A stretch of DNA of 64,000 nucleotides, from positions 17,412 to 81,411 of the forward strand of contig CACOYI010000002.1 in the NCBI GenBank assembly GCA_902631405.1. Reading direction: 5' to 3'. The position numbers and the translations under genes were made by a program. This document shows positions 43,581 to 52,976 of the stretch, piece by piece; the stretch's first letter is position 1; each line of letters opens with the position of its first letter. Below the pieces are notes generated by a model. The model was given only the letters and a program-made list of their open reading frames with translations, had not been told where the DNA came from and searched no databases. Origin of the DNA: K189A clade bacterium (GTDB lineage: Bacteria > Pseudomonadota > Gammaproteobacteria > Pseudomonadales > Azotimanducaceae).

Positions 43581-44687
43581 CTATATCCTGCCTTTCCCGA
43601 GTTCTAATATGCCTCTACCGATATTTAAACGTAAAACATCACTTGCTCCCTCCGCAAGCCTCCATGCTCTAACCTTTTTATAGAGAATTGCGAGTGGGTG
43701 ATTTTCAACTAGTGCGACCCCTCCGACAAGTTGTATTGCTGTATCGACCATCTCGCCAATTGCCTCTGTTGCAAAAACTTTTGTTGCCATGGCTTCGTTC
43801 ACGACATTCTCCCCAGAATCGGCGAGTCTCGCGGTCCTATAGAGCATGCTTCTGAGAGCGTAGGCTTTGATCCTGAGGTTGGCGTATTGCCAACGCACGA
43901 CTTCCTTGTTGCCTCTAGCTGTTCCGGATTTATCTTTACTTTGCAGATGGTCTTTCAATAAGGCGAGCACCCACAAAGCAAAACCGCTCGCCTCAGCGGC
44001 AAAGAGAAGACGAGTATCGCCAATTTGTTTCATTGCTTTGGGTAATCCCTTTCCCGCAGAACCAATAACGTTGGACTTAGGAACTTCAACGTTTTTGAAT
44101 TGAAACGCTGCATGATGCGAACCGTCTAGCGACGTAAACTTTTCCTCAATGACTACACCAGGACAGGCAGTATCGACGACTACCATGGATGGTCCTTTAC
44201 CCTCTATCTGCACTAAGGTGTTGATGAAGTCAGCATCTTCGCCACCCGTAACATAAGATTTTTGCCCGTTAATACGGAGCAGATCCCCGTCCTCTTGAGC
44301 ATTGGTCGGTGAGACATTGTCTGGCTCCGTAAAACCGAAACTGCATCGAATCCTTCCGTTCATGAGCGGCTTTAAATGCGAGTCGATGAGCGGGCCAGTG
44401 GCAGCGCCGAGTACGCCAGGGCTAGGACCAAAGCATGCGCCTAATTTGTTTGGGTTATAAGATGCAAGAGCTTCTCGTGCTATACAAAGTTCGATTTGAG
44501 ATGACTCGAGACCGCCAAACGCCTTGGGCTGGGTCATACGATATATTCCAGCCTCCTTCGCGAATCTGATGATTTCGTCTCGAGTTGCAGTTGCTTGTCC
44601 TGTTATATTTTGAACTAAATGATCCTCTGCAAATTGGTGGCATTTTTCTCGAAGCGCAAGTTGATCAGGATCTAAAAATTCAGGCAT
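43581..44687 (-). CDS. Acyl-CoA dehydrogenase family protein, 368 aa
   Basis: FAD-dependent dehydrogenase fold: SFGFTEPDNVSPTNAQEDGDLLRINGQKSYVTGGEDADF (about 116-155) and the C-terminal AIQLVGGVALVENHPLAILYKKVRAWRLAEGASDVLRLNIGRGIL, equivalent to the R-rich CoA/FAD region. The third acyl-CoA dehydrogenase of the window; not adjacent to the other two. Substrate unknown. Confidence 0.87.
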   Translation of the reverse strand: MPEFLDPDQLALREKCHQFAEDHLVQNITGQATATRDEIIRFAKEAGIYRMTQPKAFGGLESSQIELCIAREALASYNPNKLGACFGPSPGVLGAATGPLIDSHLKPLMNGRIRCSFGFTEPDNVSPTNAQEDGDLLRINGQKSYVTGGEDADFINTLVQIEGKGPSMVVVDTACPGVVIEEKFTSLDGSHHAAFQFKNVEVPKSNVIGSAGKGLPKAMKQIGDTRLLFAAEASGFALWVLALLKDHLQSKDKSGTARGNKEVVRWQYANLRIKAYALRSMLYRTARLADSGENVVNEAMATKVFATEAIGEMVDTAIQLVGGVALVENHPLAILYKKVRAWRLAEGASDVLRLNIGRGILELGKGRI

Positions 44688-44698
44688 TATCGTTGCAC

Positions 44699-45085
44699 CT
44701 ATATGCTGGTGGAGACAAGGAAGATTACGAGGAGTAGCATAACAAGCGTGATCCCGCTCATGGAATAGAAAAGTAGAGTTTCATTTCTCTCTGCTTTTAG
44801 TATTTGCTCCTCCATCTCATCGCTAGTCATATTGCTCGCAACAGAACTTAATCGATATCGGGTAATTCCGTCGCGTTTTGGCAATTTAATGAAGATTTCC
44901 GGTATTTCTTGTAATCGTTCGGCGATATCACCAAAGGGAATGCCGGTAAGCTTGGCCAGCGTTATCGGATGCAGGGCGGGTGAGCTTTTATTTTCTTCTG
45001 AATACAACCGGAAACATTCATAGAGATTCATGATTTGTGAAATTTTTCCGCGAAAGCGAAATTTGAATAGTTGTGTTCCGAACAT
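44699..45085 (-). CDS. Membrane-tailed helix-turn-helix-like protein, 128 aa
   Basis: N-terminal region ALHPITLAKLTGIPFGDIAERLQEIPEIFIKLPKRDGITRYRLSS looks like a winged-helix DNA-binding module, and the last 25 residues (LFYSMSGITLVMLLLVIFLVSTSI) form one transmembrane span, with the charged DEMEEQILKAERNE in between. I keep the ATG at 45085 (AAGG eight bases upstream); ATG 45031 is an alternative. Unknown family. Downstream of cmoAB. Confidence 0.55.
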   Translation of the reverse strand: MFGTQLFKFRFRGKISQIMNLYECFRLYSEENKSSPALHPITLAKLTGIPFGDIAERLQEIPEIFIKLPKRDGITRYRLSSVASNMTSDEMEEQILKAERNETLLFYSMSGITLVMLLLVIFLVSTSI

Positions 45086-45138
45086 TCTCTAGACCTTATT
45101 TCCAGTCCACCCATGGACAGGGGAAACTAGCCTAGACA

Positions 45139-46074
45139 TTACTTGTTAGCAAGAATCGCGGCTCGAATTGGCGCAGGATATCCCTCCACGGTTTTGGTCG
45201 AATCCGCAGGATCGAGTGCCTCTTCCAATGATTCAAAGCCCATCCATTTTGTTGACCTTTGTTCCGCAGTAGTGGTCTTGGAGATGTCGATGAGATTGAC
45301 ATCTTGGAACCCTGCTTCAAAGCACCAATCCATAAGAGTTTTATGGTCTGGTATGCAACTAATGTTTCGCATTCTGGCATATCGATCTTCGGGAAAAATA
45401 GAAGCGCCTTGCATAGTCACAATGGACTCGATTACTGCCCTTCCTCCAGGTTGAGTCAAATCAAAAATTTGTCGGACGTGATTTTGAGGATCATTTCGAT
45501 GGTATATAACCCCCATACTAAAAACGGTATCAAATTTTGGGTTCTTTGGGATCTCCTCCACGCGCAGTGGTAGTACCCAGTTTCTGTCGTCCTGCAAAAA
45601 GTGCTGAATAGCTAGGTGCTGCATGCAATATAAAGGGGTGGGATCTATTCCAATTACTTGCTTTGCGTTGGCCGCAATCATTCGCCAGCCGAAATAACCG
45701 TTACCGCTGCCTATGTCCAAAACCCTTTGACCTTGGAGACTCCCAATTGCTGATTTTATCCGGTCCCATTTCATGTCCGAGCGCCATTCGCTGTCAATGT
45801 AAAGCTCATTAATGCTAAAAGGACCCTTTCGCCAGGGCCTCAGTTGCATCAATGGCCTCTCGACTTTGACCAGATCCTCAGTAAGCAGTCCGTGAGCCGT
45901 AATCGCTATGCATGAATCTAGAGCCGCGCTCGTCTTTTCTGCGATAGGGAGGCTTTCAATGGCCTTTATCCAACGGCTCATATCACCGTGCGAATTAATA
46001 TGTAAGCGATCTTGAACGAGACCGCTAGGCCAGGTTAGCAAGTTGTCGGGAAGGTCAAAAACGTCGTAAGTCAA
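45139..46074 (-). CDS. cmoB: tRNA U34 carboxymethyltransferase
   Basis: Converts 5-hydroxyuridine at tRNA position 34 to 5-carboxymethoxyuridine with carboxy-SAM. Motifs: VLDIGSGNGYFGWRMIAANAKQVIGIDPTPLYCMQHLAIQHFL (SAM site, about 124-166), FSMGVIYHRNDP and GGRAVIESIV. Length 311 close to the family. cmoA, which makes carboxy-SAM, is encoded four bases upstream in the same operon. Confidence 0.93.
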   Translation of the reverse strand: MTYDVFDLPDNLLTWPSGLVQDRLHINSHGDMSRWIKAIESLPIAEKTSAALDSCIAITAHGLLTEDLVKVERPLMQLRPWRKGPFSINELYIDSEWRSDMKWDRIKSAIGSLQGQRVLDIGSGNGYFGWRMIAANAKQVIGIDPTPLYCMQHLAIQHFLQDDRNWVLPLRVEEIPKNPKFDTVFSMGVIYHRNDPQNHVRQIFDLTQPGGRAVIESIVTMQGASIFPEDRYARMRNISCIPDHKTLMDWCFEAGFQDVNLIDISKTTTAEQRSTKWMGFESLEEALDPADSTKTVEGYPAPIRAAILANK

Positions 46075-46078
46075 TCGA

Positions 46079-46792
46079 CTACTTATGTGCTAGAAAAGAT
46101 ACCCAGTTCAAGCATCGGAACCATGAATTAACCCTTGTGAAGCCGGCTTTTGAGAGCCGATTTTTGTGATCAGCTTCACTCTCTAGAATCATCACGTTTT
46201 CCAGTGCTTGTCGCTTCTGGCTAATTTCTAATTCGCTGTATCCTCTTTCTTTCTTCCAATTCAGGTGAATAGCGTTAAAAAACTCATTGAGGTTCCGCTG
46301 ATCGTCGGTGATTTTCTCTGAGAGGATCATCAGTCCATTTTCTGGCATTTCTCGCCAAATCCGAGCGATGAGTCCATCGCGTAGTGTTTTTGGAATGAAC
46401 TGTAAGGTGAAGTTCAGGACCACTACACTCCCAGTTATGGGATAGTCCAGAATGTCCTGACAGACAAATGTTGCTCGTGTGTCGTCTATGGATTGTCTAG
46501 CTCGATCAATCATCGCTGGTGAGTTGTCTATACCTATTATCTCTACGCCAGCCTCTTTGGAAATGGAATTAAGTATCTCCCTGCTAAGCGCGCCTAGGGA
46601 GCAACCGAGATCGTTTACGACCCCTTGTTCTTTCAGATGGGAGGCCACGATGACGCCAATAAGATTAATAATTGTCTGATATCCAGGTATCGACCGCCTC
46701 GCCATGTTCTCGAAGACATCGGCAACCTTCTCATTGAAAACGAAATCCCCAACCTCCGAGAGAGGTGAGCGGTACAGTTCGTCCCTTTTCAT
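46079..46792 (-). CDS. cmoA: Carboxy-S-adenosyl-L-methionine synthase
   Basis: Makes carboxy-SAM from SAM and prephenate. DLGCSLGALSREILNSI (SAM motif I, about 60-76), IIGIDNSPAMIDRARQSI and VVLNFTLQFIPKTLRDGLIARIWREMPENGLMILSEKI match CmoA. 237 aa is the typical length. Starts MKRDELYRSPL. Pairs with cmoB for tRNA wobble modification. Confidence 0.93.
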   Translation of the reverse strand: MKRDELYRSPLSEVGDFVFNEKVADVFENMARRSIPGYQTIINLIGVIVASHLKEQGVVNDLGCSLGALSREILNSISKEAGVEIIGIDNSPAMIDRARQSIDDTRATFVCQDILDYPITGSVVVLNFTLQFIPKTLRDGLIARIWREMPENGLMILSEKITDDQRNLNEFFNAIHLNWKKERGYSELEISQKRQALENVMILESEADHKNRLSKAGFTRVNSWFRCLNWVSFLAHK

Positions 46793-46892
46793 TATCCAGT
46801 CCCTAAATCCCCTGCCAGGTAGTATCGAATATAAGCTATAGTCATCGAAATGTTTTCGTTTATTTTTAGGCCCCGTCAGAGGACTCTGTAAA

Positions 46893-47372
46893 ATGGATTT
46901 AGACGCATTTAAAACTGTTGTGGGAGAATTTGCGACGGGCGTTGCTGTAGTGACGGGAGCGAAAGATGACGCGCCTTACGGTTTTACTGTTCAGACTTTT
47001 GTATCTCTTTCTTTGAAACCAGCGCTGATATCAGTCTGTCCTGCGAAAACTGCGGTTAGCTGGCCCGAAATAAGAGGGAGCGGACACTTTTGTGTGAACA
47101 TCCTCTCCCAGGATCAAAGAGAGCTCTCAGATACGATGGCTGGCGATGAAGATCTCAGATTCAAAGACGTGGATTGGAGACCGGGAGAAACGGGATCGCC
47201 TGTTCTTGCGGGAGCCCTATCATATGTCGACTGCAGACTATTTAGGGAGTTTGAAACCGGAGACCATACAATTGTGGTGGGAGAGGTTTTAGACTTTGGT
47301 GTCAGTAGTGATTTGAAATCCCCGCTTTTGTACTTTCGGGGCGAGTATGGCCAATTTGGAGGAAAAATATGA
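46893..47372 (+). CDS. Flavin reductase family protein, 159 aa
   Basis: FMN-binding split-barrel of the HpaC/flavin reductase type: FATGVAVVTGAKDDAPYGFTVQTFVSLSLKPALISVCPA (about 13-51), GHFCVNILSQDQRELS, ending GEYGQFGG. Stop overlaps the nitronate monooxygenase start (ATGA), suggesting it supplies reduced flavin to that enzyme or another monooxygenase. Confidence 0.87.
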   Translation: MDLDAFKTVVGEFATGVAVVTGAKDDAPYGFTVQTFVSLSLKPALISVCPAKTAVSWPEIRGSGHFCVNILSQDQRELSDTMAGDEDLRFKDVDWRPGETGSPVLAGALSYVDCRLFREFETGDHTIVVGEVLDFGVSSDLKSPLLYFRGEYGQFGGKI

Positions 47373-48487
47373 AATTACATTCTCGAGTCTGCGATATTTT
47401 AGATATTGAGAAACCTATAGTGCTAGCAGGTATGGGGGGTGCAAGTTGTCCAGCTCTCGCTGCTGCAGTGTCCAATGCCGGGGGATTAGGCGTGCTAGGA
47501 GCTGCCTCGTGTGGACCAAAGCAGCTAAGGCAATGGATTCGTGAAACCAAAGAACTAACGGACAAACCCTTTGGCGTAGATACGCTATTGCCAGCCTCTG
47601 TTCGGCGGGCGAACTATGAAGAAATGGATGGCCCCACACCAGCCGACCTCCTCCCCGATCGTCAATCTTTTGCCAAGGATTTTATGGAGCGAGAAGGCTT
47701 GGAGCTTGGCGAAGAGCCTCCGGCTGTGAATAGGGATAAAGATGAACCTGCGATGTTTACGGCTGAGTTCTTCGACGCGCAAATGGAAGTCATTATACAA
47801 GAGGGTGTACCTGTTTATGCGTCAGGGCTCGGTAATCCTGGCCCCTGGATGGATGGTCTTAGGGCCAATGGTACGAAAGTAATGGCAGTTGTCGGAGCTG
47901 TCAGACATGCTATCCAAGTGAAATCCTCTGGTTTAGATATTATCGTGGCACAAGGCCATGATGGTGGAGGACACAATTCTCCCGTGGGGACAATGGCGCT
48001 TATTCCTCAGGTCGTCGACGCCGTTGGGGATACGCCTGTTCTCGGTGCTGGGGGTATTACTGACGGAAGAGGTGTGGCTGCGGCAATGATGTTGGGCGCT
48101 GAGGGAGTTTGGGTTGGGTCCGCCTTCCTTGCCTCCGAAGAGGCCAATATTTTTGATTTTCAAAAGCAAGCGATTGTCGATTCCACAGAAGAAGGAACCT
48201 CAGTTTCTAGAACGGTAACGGGTAAGCCAGCTAGAATTATTCGGTCAAAGTGGACCGAGCACTGGGTTACAGAAGATGTTGAGCCTCTTCCTATGCCTTA
48301 CCAAGGGATAGTGTCGGGCCCGGTAATGGCGGCTGCGAATCGTGAGGGCAGAGGCGATATTAATCCCGGTTTCGCGGGTCAAGGAATAGGGATGATAAAG
48401 TCAGTTCGGCCAGCCAAGGATATTTTTGACGAGCTTGTGTACGGAGCAGAGCAGGCGCTTTCGCGATCAACCAACTTGTTAAGATAG
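47369..48487 (+). CDS. Nitronate monooxygenase family FMN protein, 372 aa
   Basis: FMN TIM barrel of the nitropropane dioxygenase family: PIVLAGMGGASCPALAAAVSNAGGLGVLGAASC (about 16-48), IIVAQGHDGGGHNSPVGTMALIPQVVDAVGDTPVLGAGGITDGRGVAAAMMLGAEGVWVGSAF (about 190-252). Translated by overlap with a flavin reductase. The family oxidises alkyl nitronates or acts as enoyl reductase relatives, so a role in fatty acid metabolism is also possible. Confidence 0.87.
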   Translation: MKLHSRVCDILDIEKPIVLAGMGGASCPALAAAVSNAGGLGVLGAASCGPKQLRQWIRETKELTDKPFGVDTLLPASVRRANYEEMDGPTPADLLPDRQSFAKDFMEREGLELGEEPPAVNRDKDEPAMFTAEFFDAQMEVIIQEGVPVYASGLGNPGPWMDGLRANGTKVMAVVGAVRHAIQVKSSGLDIIVAQGHDGGGHNSPVGTMALIPQVVDAVGDTPVLGAGGITDGRGVAAAMMLGAEGVWVGSAFLASEEANIFDFQKQAIVDSTEEGTSVSRTVTGKPARIIRSKWTEHWVTEDVEPLPMPYQGIVSGPVMAAANREGRGDINPGFAGQGIGMIKSVRPAKDIFDELVYGAEQALSRSTNLLR

Positions 48488-48515
48488 TTATCTAGCAAGC
48501 CAGAGATTACGAGGT

Positions 48516-49388
48516 CTATGCTTTCGAAAGGGCCTCTAGGCACGACCAATCGATATTTCCCATCTTTCCGTTTGGATTGATCGGCTGGATACAGACGTGG
48601 TCCGCACCCGCGTCAAAGTGTTCTTGCAATCGCTTCTCGATTTGAGCTTGTGTCCCCAGAGCAAAGGTCGTGTCCATAAAACGGTCGCTGAGTGAATTGA
48701 TGTCTTCCTCGCTCAGCCCCATGCGCAACCAGTTATTTCTATAATTTGGGAGTCCCTGGTAAATTTTCGCTGTTGGTCTGGCGAGATCTCTAGCCTTTGG
48801 GAGATCTGGCTCCAACATAACCTTTTGCTCCACACACAACTTCTTATCTTTGCCCAGAATTTTTCTCGCGAACTCGGTGTGTTCCGGGGACGTGAAATAT
48901 GGATGTGCCCCGTCAGTTTTTTCTGCTGCAAGCTCGAGCATTTTTGGACCCAGTGCCGCTATGAGTGTCTTTGGTTTTTCAGAACTGGCAATTCCGGTAT
49001 AAGGAGATGCCTCCATTTTTGATAAGTAATCTCTCATCGTTTTGACGGGCGGGCCATATTCTAATCCGCGGACGCCCTCTACTAAGGGTTTGTGTGAGAC
49101 TCCCATACCCAAAACAAATCGATTCTGTGATTGTTCTGCCAGTGTCTTCTGCGCGGCCAGCATGACTCCGGGCTCCCGGTGGTAGATATTCACGATTCCA
49201 GTTGCAAGGTGCAGTTTGGTTGTCACATTTAGCAGCAGACTCGACGTGGTAAGAGGATCTTTACCCACCGTCTCTGGGAGCCAAAGTGCTCCATATCCAA
49301 GTGACTCGATTTTTTGAGCCGCTCTTATCGAATCTTCTGTGCTAAGCCCATCGAGGAAATACCAAACACCTAACTTCCCTAAATCCAT
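48516..49388 (-). CDS. LLM-class oxidoreductase (TIGR03620-like), 290 aa
   Basis: Luciferase-like fold: LGYGALWLPETVGKDPLTTSSLLL, LATGIVNIYHREPGVMLAAQKTLAEQS, RFVLGMGVSHKPLVEGVRGLEYGPPVKTMRDYLSKM, ending in the family NPNGKMGN region. Annotated as F420-dependent in related genomes, but FMN is equally possible. Second such protein in the window. Convergent with the nitronate monooxygenase. Confidence 0.83.
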   Translation of the reverse strand: MDLGKLGVWYFLDGLSTEDSIRAAQKIESLGYGALWLPETVGKDPLTTSSLLLNVTTKLHLATGIVNIYHREPGVMLAAQKTLAEQSQNRFVLGMGVSHKPLVEGVRGLEYGPPVKTMRDYLSKMEASPYTGIASSEKPKTLIAALGPKMLELAAEKTDGAHPYFTSPEHTEFARKILGKDKKLCVEQKVMLEPDLPKARDLARPTAKIYQGLPNYRNNWLRMGLSEEDINSLSDRFMDTTFALGTQAQIEKRLQEHFDAGADHVCIQPINPNGKMGNIDWSCLEALSKA

Positions 49389-49502
49389 CCCAGCTCCCCG
49401 TTAATTCCCGATTTATGCGGAAGCTTACGAGTAATTCGAAGCAAAACAAGCTTTCGCAAAAAAGAATATCAATGGTTTTTCCTCGAAGGTGTAGAATGGG
49501 CT

Positions 49503-50924
49503 ATGCAAGAGAAGATTAACGAGGAAAAAAGGGGTGCAACCCTCGTTAGTGATTCAGATTCAGATTCAGGTTCGAAGGCGTCATTTGCCTCGAAAAAACC
49601 ATCGATCGCGTCGCTAGCAGTACCCTCGATTTTGAGTAACCTCAGCTATTCGCTGGTAGGCATGGTTCAAACTAAATTTATAGGGGAGTTCGGCGCAGAA
49701 GGTTTGGCGGCTCTTGGTGCCGGCCAGAGAATATTTTTCGCTATGCAAGCCGTCTTGATGGCGGTAAGCGCTGGCACTACGGCCCTTGTCGCCAGAGCGT
49801 GGGGAGCGGGGGATTACGAAGAGGCAAGTAGAGTGACGATGGCCTCATTAGTGCTCGCAGGCATCTTGGGGGTTTTGATCGCTTTTTTTGGATTTTTTCT
49901 TGCGCATCCTGTGGCCGGTATTTTTGGTCTTTCTCCCGAGTCCGTTAATCTGGCCGCTCGAAATATCCAATGGCTTTCGTTTTTTAATTTAGCGTTCGCA
50001 ATTTTTTTCATCTTCTCGGCGAGTCTGCGAGCGTCAGGGGATGCCTGGACCCCACTTTGGACGGGAATTGGCACTAATATTTTAAATTTACCTTTGGCTT
50101 ATGCCCTTGTCTTTGGAGCTTGGGGTTTCGCGAGAATGGAGGTTGCCGGTGTTGCGGTGGCAGCAGGCATTGCTTTTAGTATGTCTAGCGTCGTGCTTTT
50201 GGTTATGTGGGTTAAACAGAAATTCCGGATTACCCACTCCAGGGGCGGTTGGTGGCGCCGAGCTAGACTTAAATCTCTGCTCGATATTGGTTACCCAGCC
50301 GCCGTGGAGCAGGGCGTATTCCAACTGGGATTCTTTGTATTTCTCATGTTGATCGGTAGAGTTTTCGGAACAGAGGCGTTCGCGGCTTATAACATTGGCG
50401 TTAACATTCTTAGTTTATGTATGACTGTAGGATTTGGTTTTTCGATCGCCGGATCGACTCTTGTCGGTCAGTACTTGGGTGCCAAAGACCCAGCTGGTGC
50501 GGAGAGAAGTGGATGGCGGTCTATGACCTTTGCCGCGATAACGATGGGCTCTATGGGTTTAACCATAATCTATTTTGCCCCTGAGTTATCCCGCTATTTC
50601 ATTGGTGATAACGAGCTGACAGTTACTTATACCGTCCAGTTCATCTATTTGTTAGGGGCGATGATGCCTTTGATGGCGGTCGAATTTGCCATCGGGGGGG
50701 CGCTTCGAGGCGCCGGAGACACCCGTTTTCCATTGATTGCCACTATTTTGGGATTAATCGTAATGAGGTGTGGTTTTGCCTCGATCGCAGTATATCTTGG
50801 GCTTGACGTCTTCTGGGTTTACGCCGCTTTGGTCGGAGATTACGTGCTAAAAAGTTTATTGTTGATATGGCGATTCCGAAAAGGACGTTGGAAGACATTG
50901 GTTCCCTCACCGAACTATATGTAG
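49503..50924 (+). CDS. MATE-family multidrug/sodium exporter, 473 aa
   Basis: Twelve transmembrane helices in two repeated halves, with VPSILSNLSYSLVGMVQTKFIGEFG and AVEQGVFQLGFFVFLMLIGRVFGTEAFAAYNIG. The first 30 residues are soluble and rich in Ser/Asp (a TCAGAT-type DNA repeat near 49553). Exports drugs or cations using proton or sodium gradients. No partner genes are evident. Confidence 0.88.
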   Translation: MQEKINEEKRGATLVSDSDSDSGSKASFASKKPSIASLAVPSILSNLSYSLVGMVQTKFIGEFGAEGLAALGAGQRIFFAMQAVLMAVSAGTTALVARAWGAGDYEEASRVTMASLVLAGILGVLIAFFGFFLAHPVAGIFGLSPESVNLAARNIQWLSFFNLAFAIFFIFSASLRASGDAWTPLWTGIGTNILNLPLAYALVFGAWGFARMEVAGVAVAAGIAFSMSSVVLLVMWVKQKFRITHSRGGWWRRARLKSLLDIGYPAAVEQGVFQLGFFVFLMLIGRVFGTEAFAAYNIGVNILSLCMTVGFGFSIAGSTLVGQYLGAKDPAGAERSGWRSMTFAAITMGSMGLTIIYFAPELSRYFIGDNELTVTYTVQFIYLLGAMMPLMAVEFAIGGALRGAGDTRFPLIATILGLIVMRCGFASIAVYLGLDVFWVYAALVGDYVLKSLLLIWRFRKGRWKTLVPSPNYM

Positions 50925-50927
50925 GCT

Positions 50928-52031
50928 TCATTGGGACGACAACGGAGAGTTACTCTTTCTTATCTCTGTGGATGATACGTCGTTGCGAAATAGATTTTGC
51001 GGAACTGAATCACAACAATCCAGAAGCGTTTTTGGAATATCTAGATCCTGAAGTTCCATGAATTTCTCGTTAATGAGCCGACCGAATACGAGAAATTTTA
51101 TTTTGCTTTTGTATATTCGATTTAGAGCTTCTTCGCGCTTTACCGGGTCTCTCCCGTAAAATTTTGGATCCGCTATACGAAGAATGGTATCTGCGCCGAC
51201 GACAAAGGTTGCCATTGGAAATAAACCGATCTTCTGATCAAAAGTCCCGGCGTTTGTTATCCAAACTGGATATTTTGATAAGCCATCAAGTCGTTCCGAC
51301 AGCGTTAGATAGTCCAGGGGTGGCTTGTCAGAATTAACGACGGTAATTTCGAAACTTCCACTCAGTCCAGTTATCTTTTCAGCCTGCTCAAGCATCTCGA
51401 CATGACCATCGTGCAGAGGATTAAACGAGCCGGGAAAAACCAATTTACCTTCATGTTCTTTTGTTGCGTTTGAACATATCTCATCGAGGAAGAGTTTTTG
51501 CCAAGCTGATGGTGCATGGAATTCCTGTCTGGCAATAGCATCGTTTGAATTTTCCCATTCGTCTTTCAGAAGGGCGTACGAGATGGTTATTTGTATAGCC
51601 TCCAACAATTTTATTTCCTGTTCCTTTCTAGAGGATTGCTTTTCCAAAACGATTGTAAAGCTGAAGGTTGACTCCATCGTTTGGATACACCAGTGCGCCT
51701 GTGTTTGTCCCCGTTTTGCTTCTTTAGTAGAAAGTGAGGCCGTTAGTCCAAGTCCAAAAATCTTATTTTGACTGTGGTCACTAAGCTCTCTGGCTCTCAG
51801 AAAAGCGGATACAGAGAGTTGTCGTGATACATTTTCCGACACTGCCTTCTCTTCGCTCTTGCTTATCAATTCAGAGAGCGACTTACTCGAGTAAGGGATA
51901 TGAATTTCTAACGCGGTTGAAGAAGCTCCAGCTGTTGTTAGGAGATCGCTAACTAATAAGCTGCCTCCCCCCGTCAGATGGAAGACACCCTGCCAAGGTG
52001 ATTCATGGAATTCTTCGGCCCACTCACTCAT
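50928..52031 (-). CDS. CinA-C-like domain fused to cytidylyltransferase-like domain, 367 aa
   Basis: Residues about 1-160 resemble the C-terminal domain of CinA/PncC (NMN deamidase): HLTGGGSLLVSDLLTTAGASSTALEIHIPYS matches the ESCTGG...YS region, but the catalytic Ser of ESCTGG is not in place. Residues about 195-367 form a nucleotidylyltransferase: FPGSFNPLHDGH is the GxFNPxHxGH motif and SSTEIR the closing motif, as in NadD/NMN adenylyltransferases. The combination suggests NAD salvage or a related nucleotide repair. Starts six bases after the alpha/beta hydrolase stop. Confidence 0.75.
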   Translation of the reverse strand: MSEWAEEFHESPWQGVFHLTGGGSLLVSDLLTTAGASSTALEIHIPYSSKSLSELISKSEEKAVSENVSRQLSVSAFLRARELSDHSQNKIFGLGLTASLSTKEAKRGQTQAHWCIQTMESTFSFTIVLEKQSSRKEQEIKLLEAIQITISYALLKDEWENSNDAIARQEFHAPSAWQKLFLDEICSNATKEHEGKLVFPGSFNPLHDGHVEMLEQAEKITGLSGSFEITVVNSDKPPLDYLTLSERLDGLSKYPVWITNAGTFDQKIGLFPMATFVVGADTILRIADPKFYGRDPVKREEALNRIYKSKIKFLVFGRLINEKFMELQDLDIPKTLLDCCDSVPQNLFRNDVSSTEIRKSNSPLSSQ

Positions 52032-52037
52032 TCGGCA

Positions 52038-52910
52038 TTAATCCATCAGAAACTGATTAACTCTCTCTACAAATGGTTCCAGTTGATCATGATGGACCCA
52101 ATGTCCTGCATCTTTAAAGGAGATGCTCTCAACTTTGCACCGAAATCGAGCTACTCTCCCATCCTTTTCTGGATCAGACGCCCATGATTCCTCTCCCCTG
52201 ACGAGAAGAGTCGGGCACGAAATATTTTGGTAAAGCTCTCCAGATTGGTCAAACGGTAATCCTATCGGCGAGAAGTTTCGTACATAGTTGTCGAACTTCC
52301 AACTGTAGGTTCCATCCTCATTCTGATTACTTCCATGAATAGTAAGATGCCGAGCTTGTTCAGTTGAGAGGTGAGGGTTTTCTTCTTTCATCCTCTCGAA
52401 CGCCTCCTCGATACTAGGGTAGCGTTTGACTCGCCGCGCAGAGGACTGCCTTAAGTCGCTAAACCAAGCCTCTAGCCTTTTCTGTATCGGTATATTAATG
52501 CGCTCCTCAATCATTTTTGGGGGCGGCCCCATGCCCTCAATAGCAATCAATTTCCTTACGTTTTGAGGGTGTAGCGCTGTGTAGAGGAGTGAGATTGCGC
52601 CTCCAAGCGAATGCCCCATGATCACGACGTCTTCCATTTTCTTTTGGTGTATTAACTGAGCAATGTCATACACGTAATCGATCTGATTGTAGGCTCCTCC
52701 GATCATCCACTGACTGTCTCCGTGGCCTCTAAGGTCAGGTGCAATAACGTGATAGTCGTTTCTATAATATTCAGCCAACCAGTCCCAGTTTCGGCAATGA
52801 TCTCTACCACCGTGTATGAGAAGCATTGACGGCTTGTCTACGTTACCCCAGTCGACATAATGCAGTCGCAGCCTCTGCGAAAAGTAACTGTGTGATGTTG
52901 GTCCAAGCAT
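52038..52910 (-). CDS. Alpha/beta hydrolase, 290 aa
   Basis: LIHGGRDHCRNWDWLAEYY oxyanion loop, DLRGHGDSQW, nucleophile in MGHSLGGAIS (Ser about 97), and a late LVRGEESWASDPEKDG and FKDAGHWVHHDQ giving Asp and His. Family enzymes hydrolyse esters, epoxides or similar. Same operon as the CinA-C/cytidylyltransferase fusion. Substrate unknown. Confidence 0.86.
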   Translation of the reverse strand: MLGPTSHSYFSQRLRLHYVDWGNVDKPSMLLIHGGRDHCRNWDWLAEYYRNDYHVIAPDLRGHGDSQWMIGGAYNQIDYVYDIAQLIHQKKMEDVVIMGHSLGGAISLLYTALHPQNVRKLIAIEGMGPPPKMIEERINIPIQKRLEAWFSDLRQSSARRVKRYPSIEEAFERMKEENPHLSTEQARHLTIHGSNQNEDGTYSWKFDNYVRNFSPIGLPFDQSGELYQNISCPTLLVRGEESWASDPEKDGRVARFRCKVESISFKDAGHWVHHDQLEPFVERVNQFLMD

Positions 52911-52976
52911 TTTTGATCCTAGTGTTTTTGGAATACCGGTCTCAGTGAATCGACAGATTTTAGATTCCTGTGAGCA

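Noticed and set aside
49545..49575. Microsatellite-like TCAGAT repeat in the MATE gene
   Set aside because: Only about three copies, in frame and coding for Ser/Asp; too short to propose phase variation.
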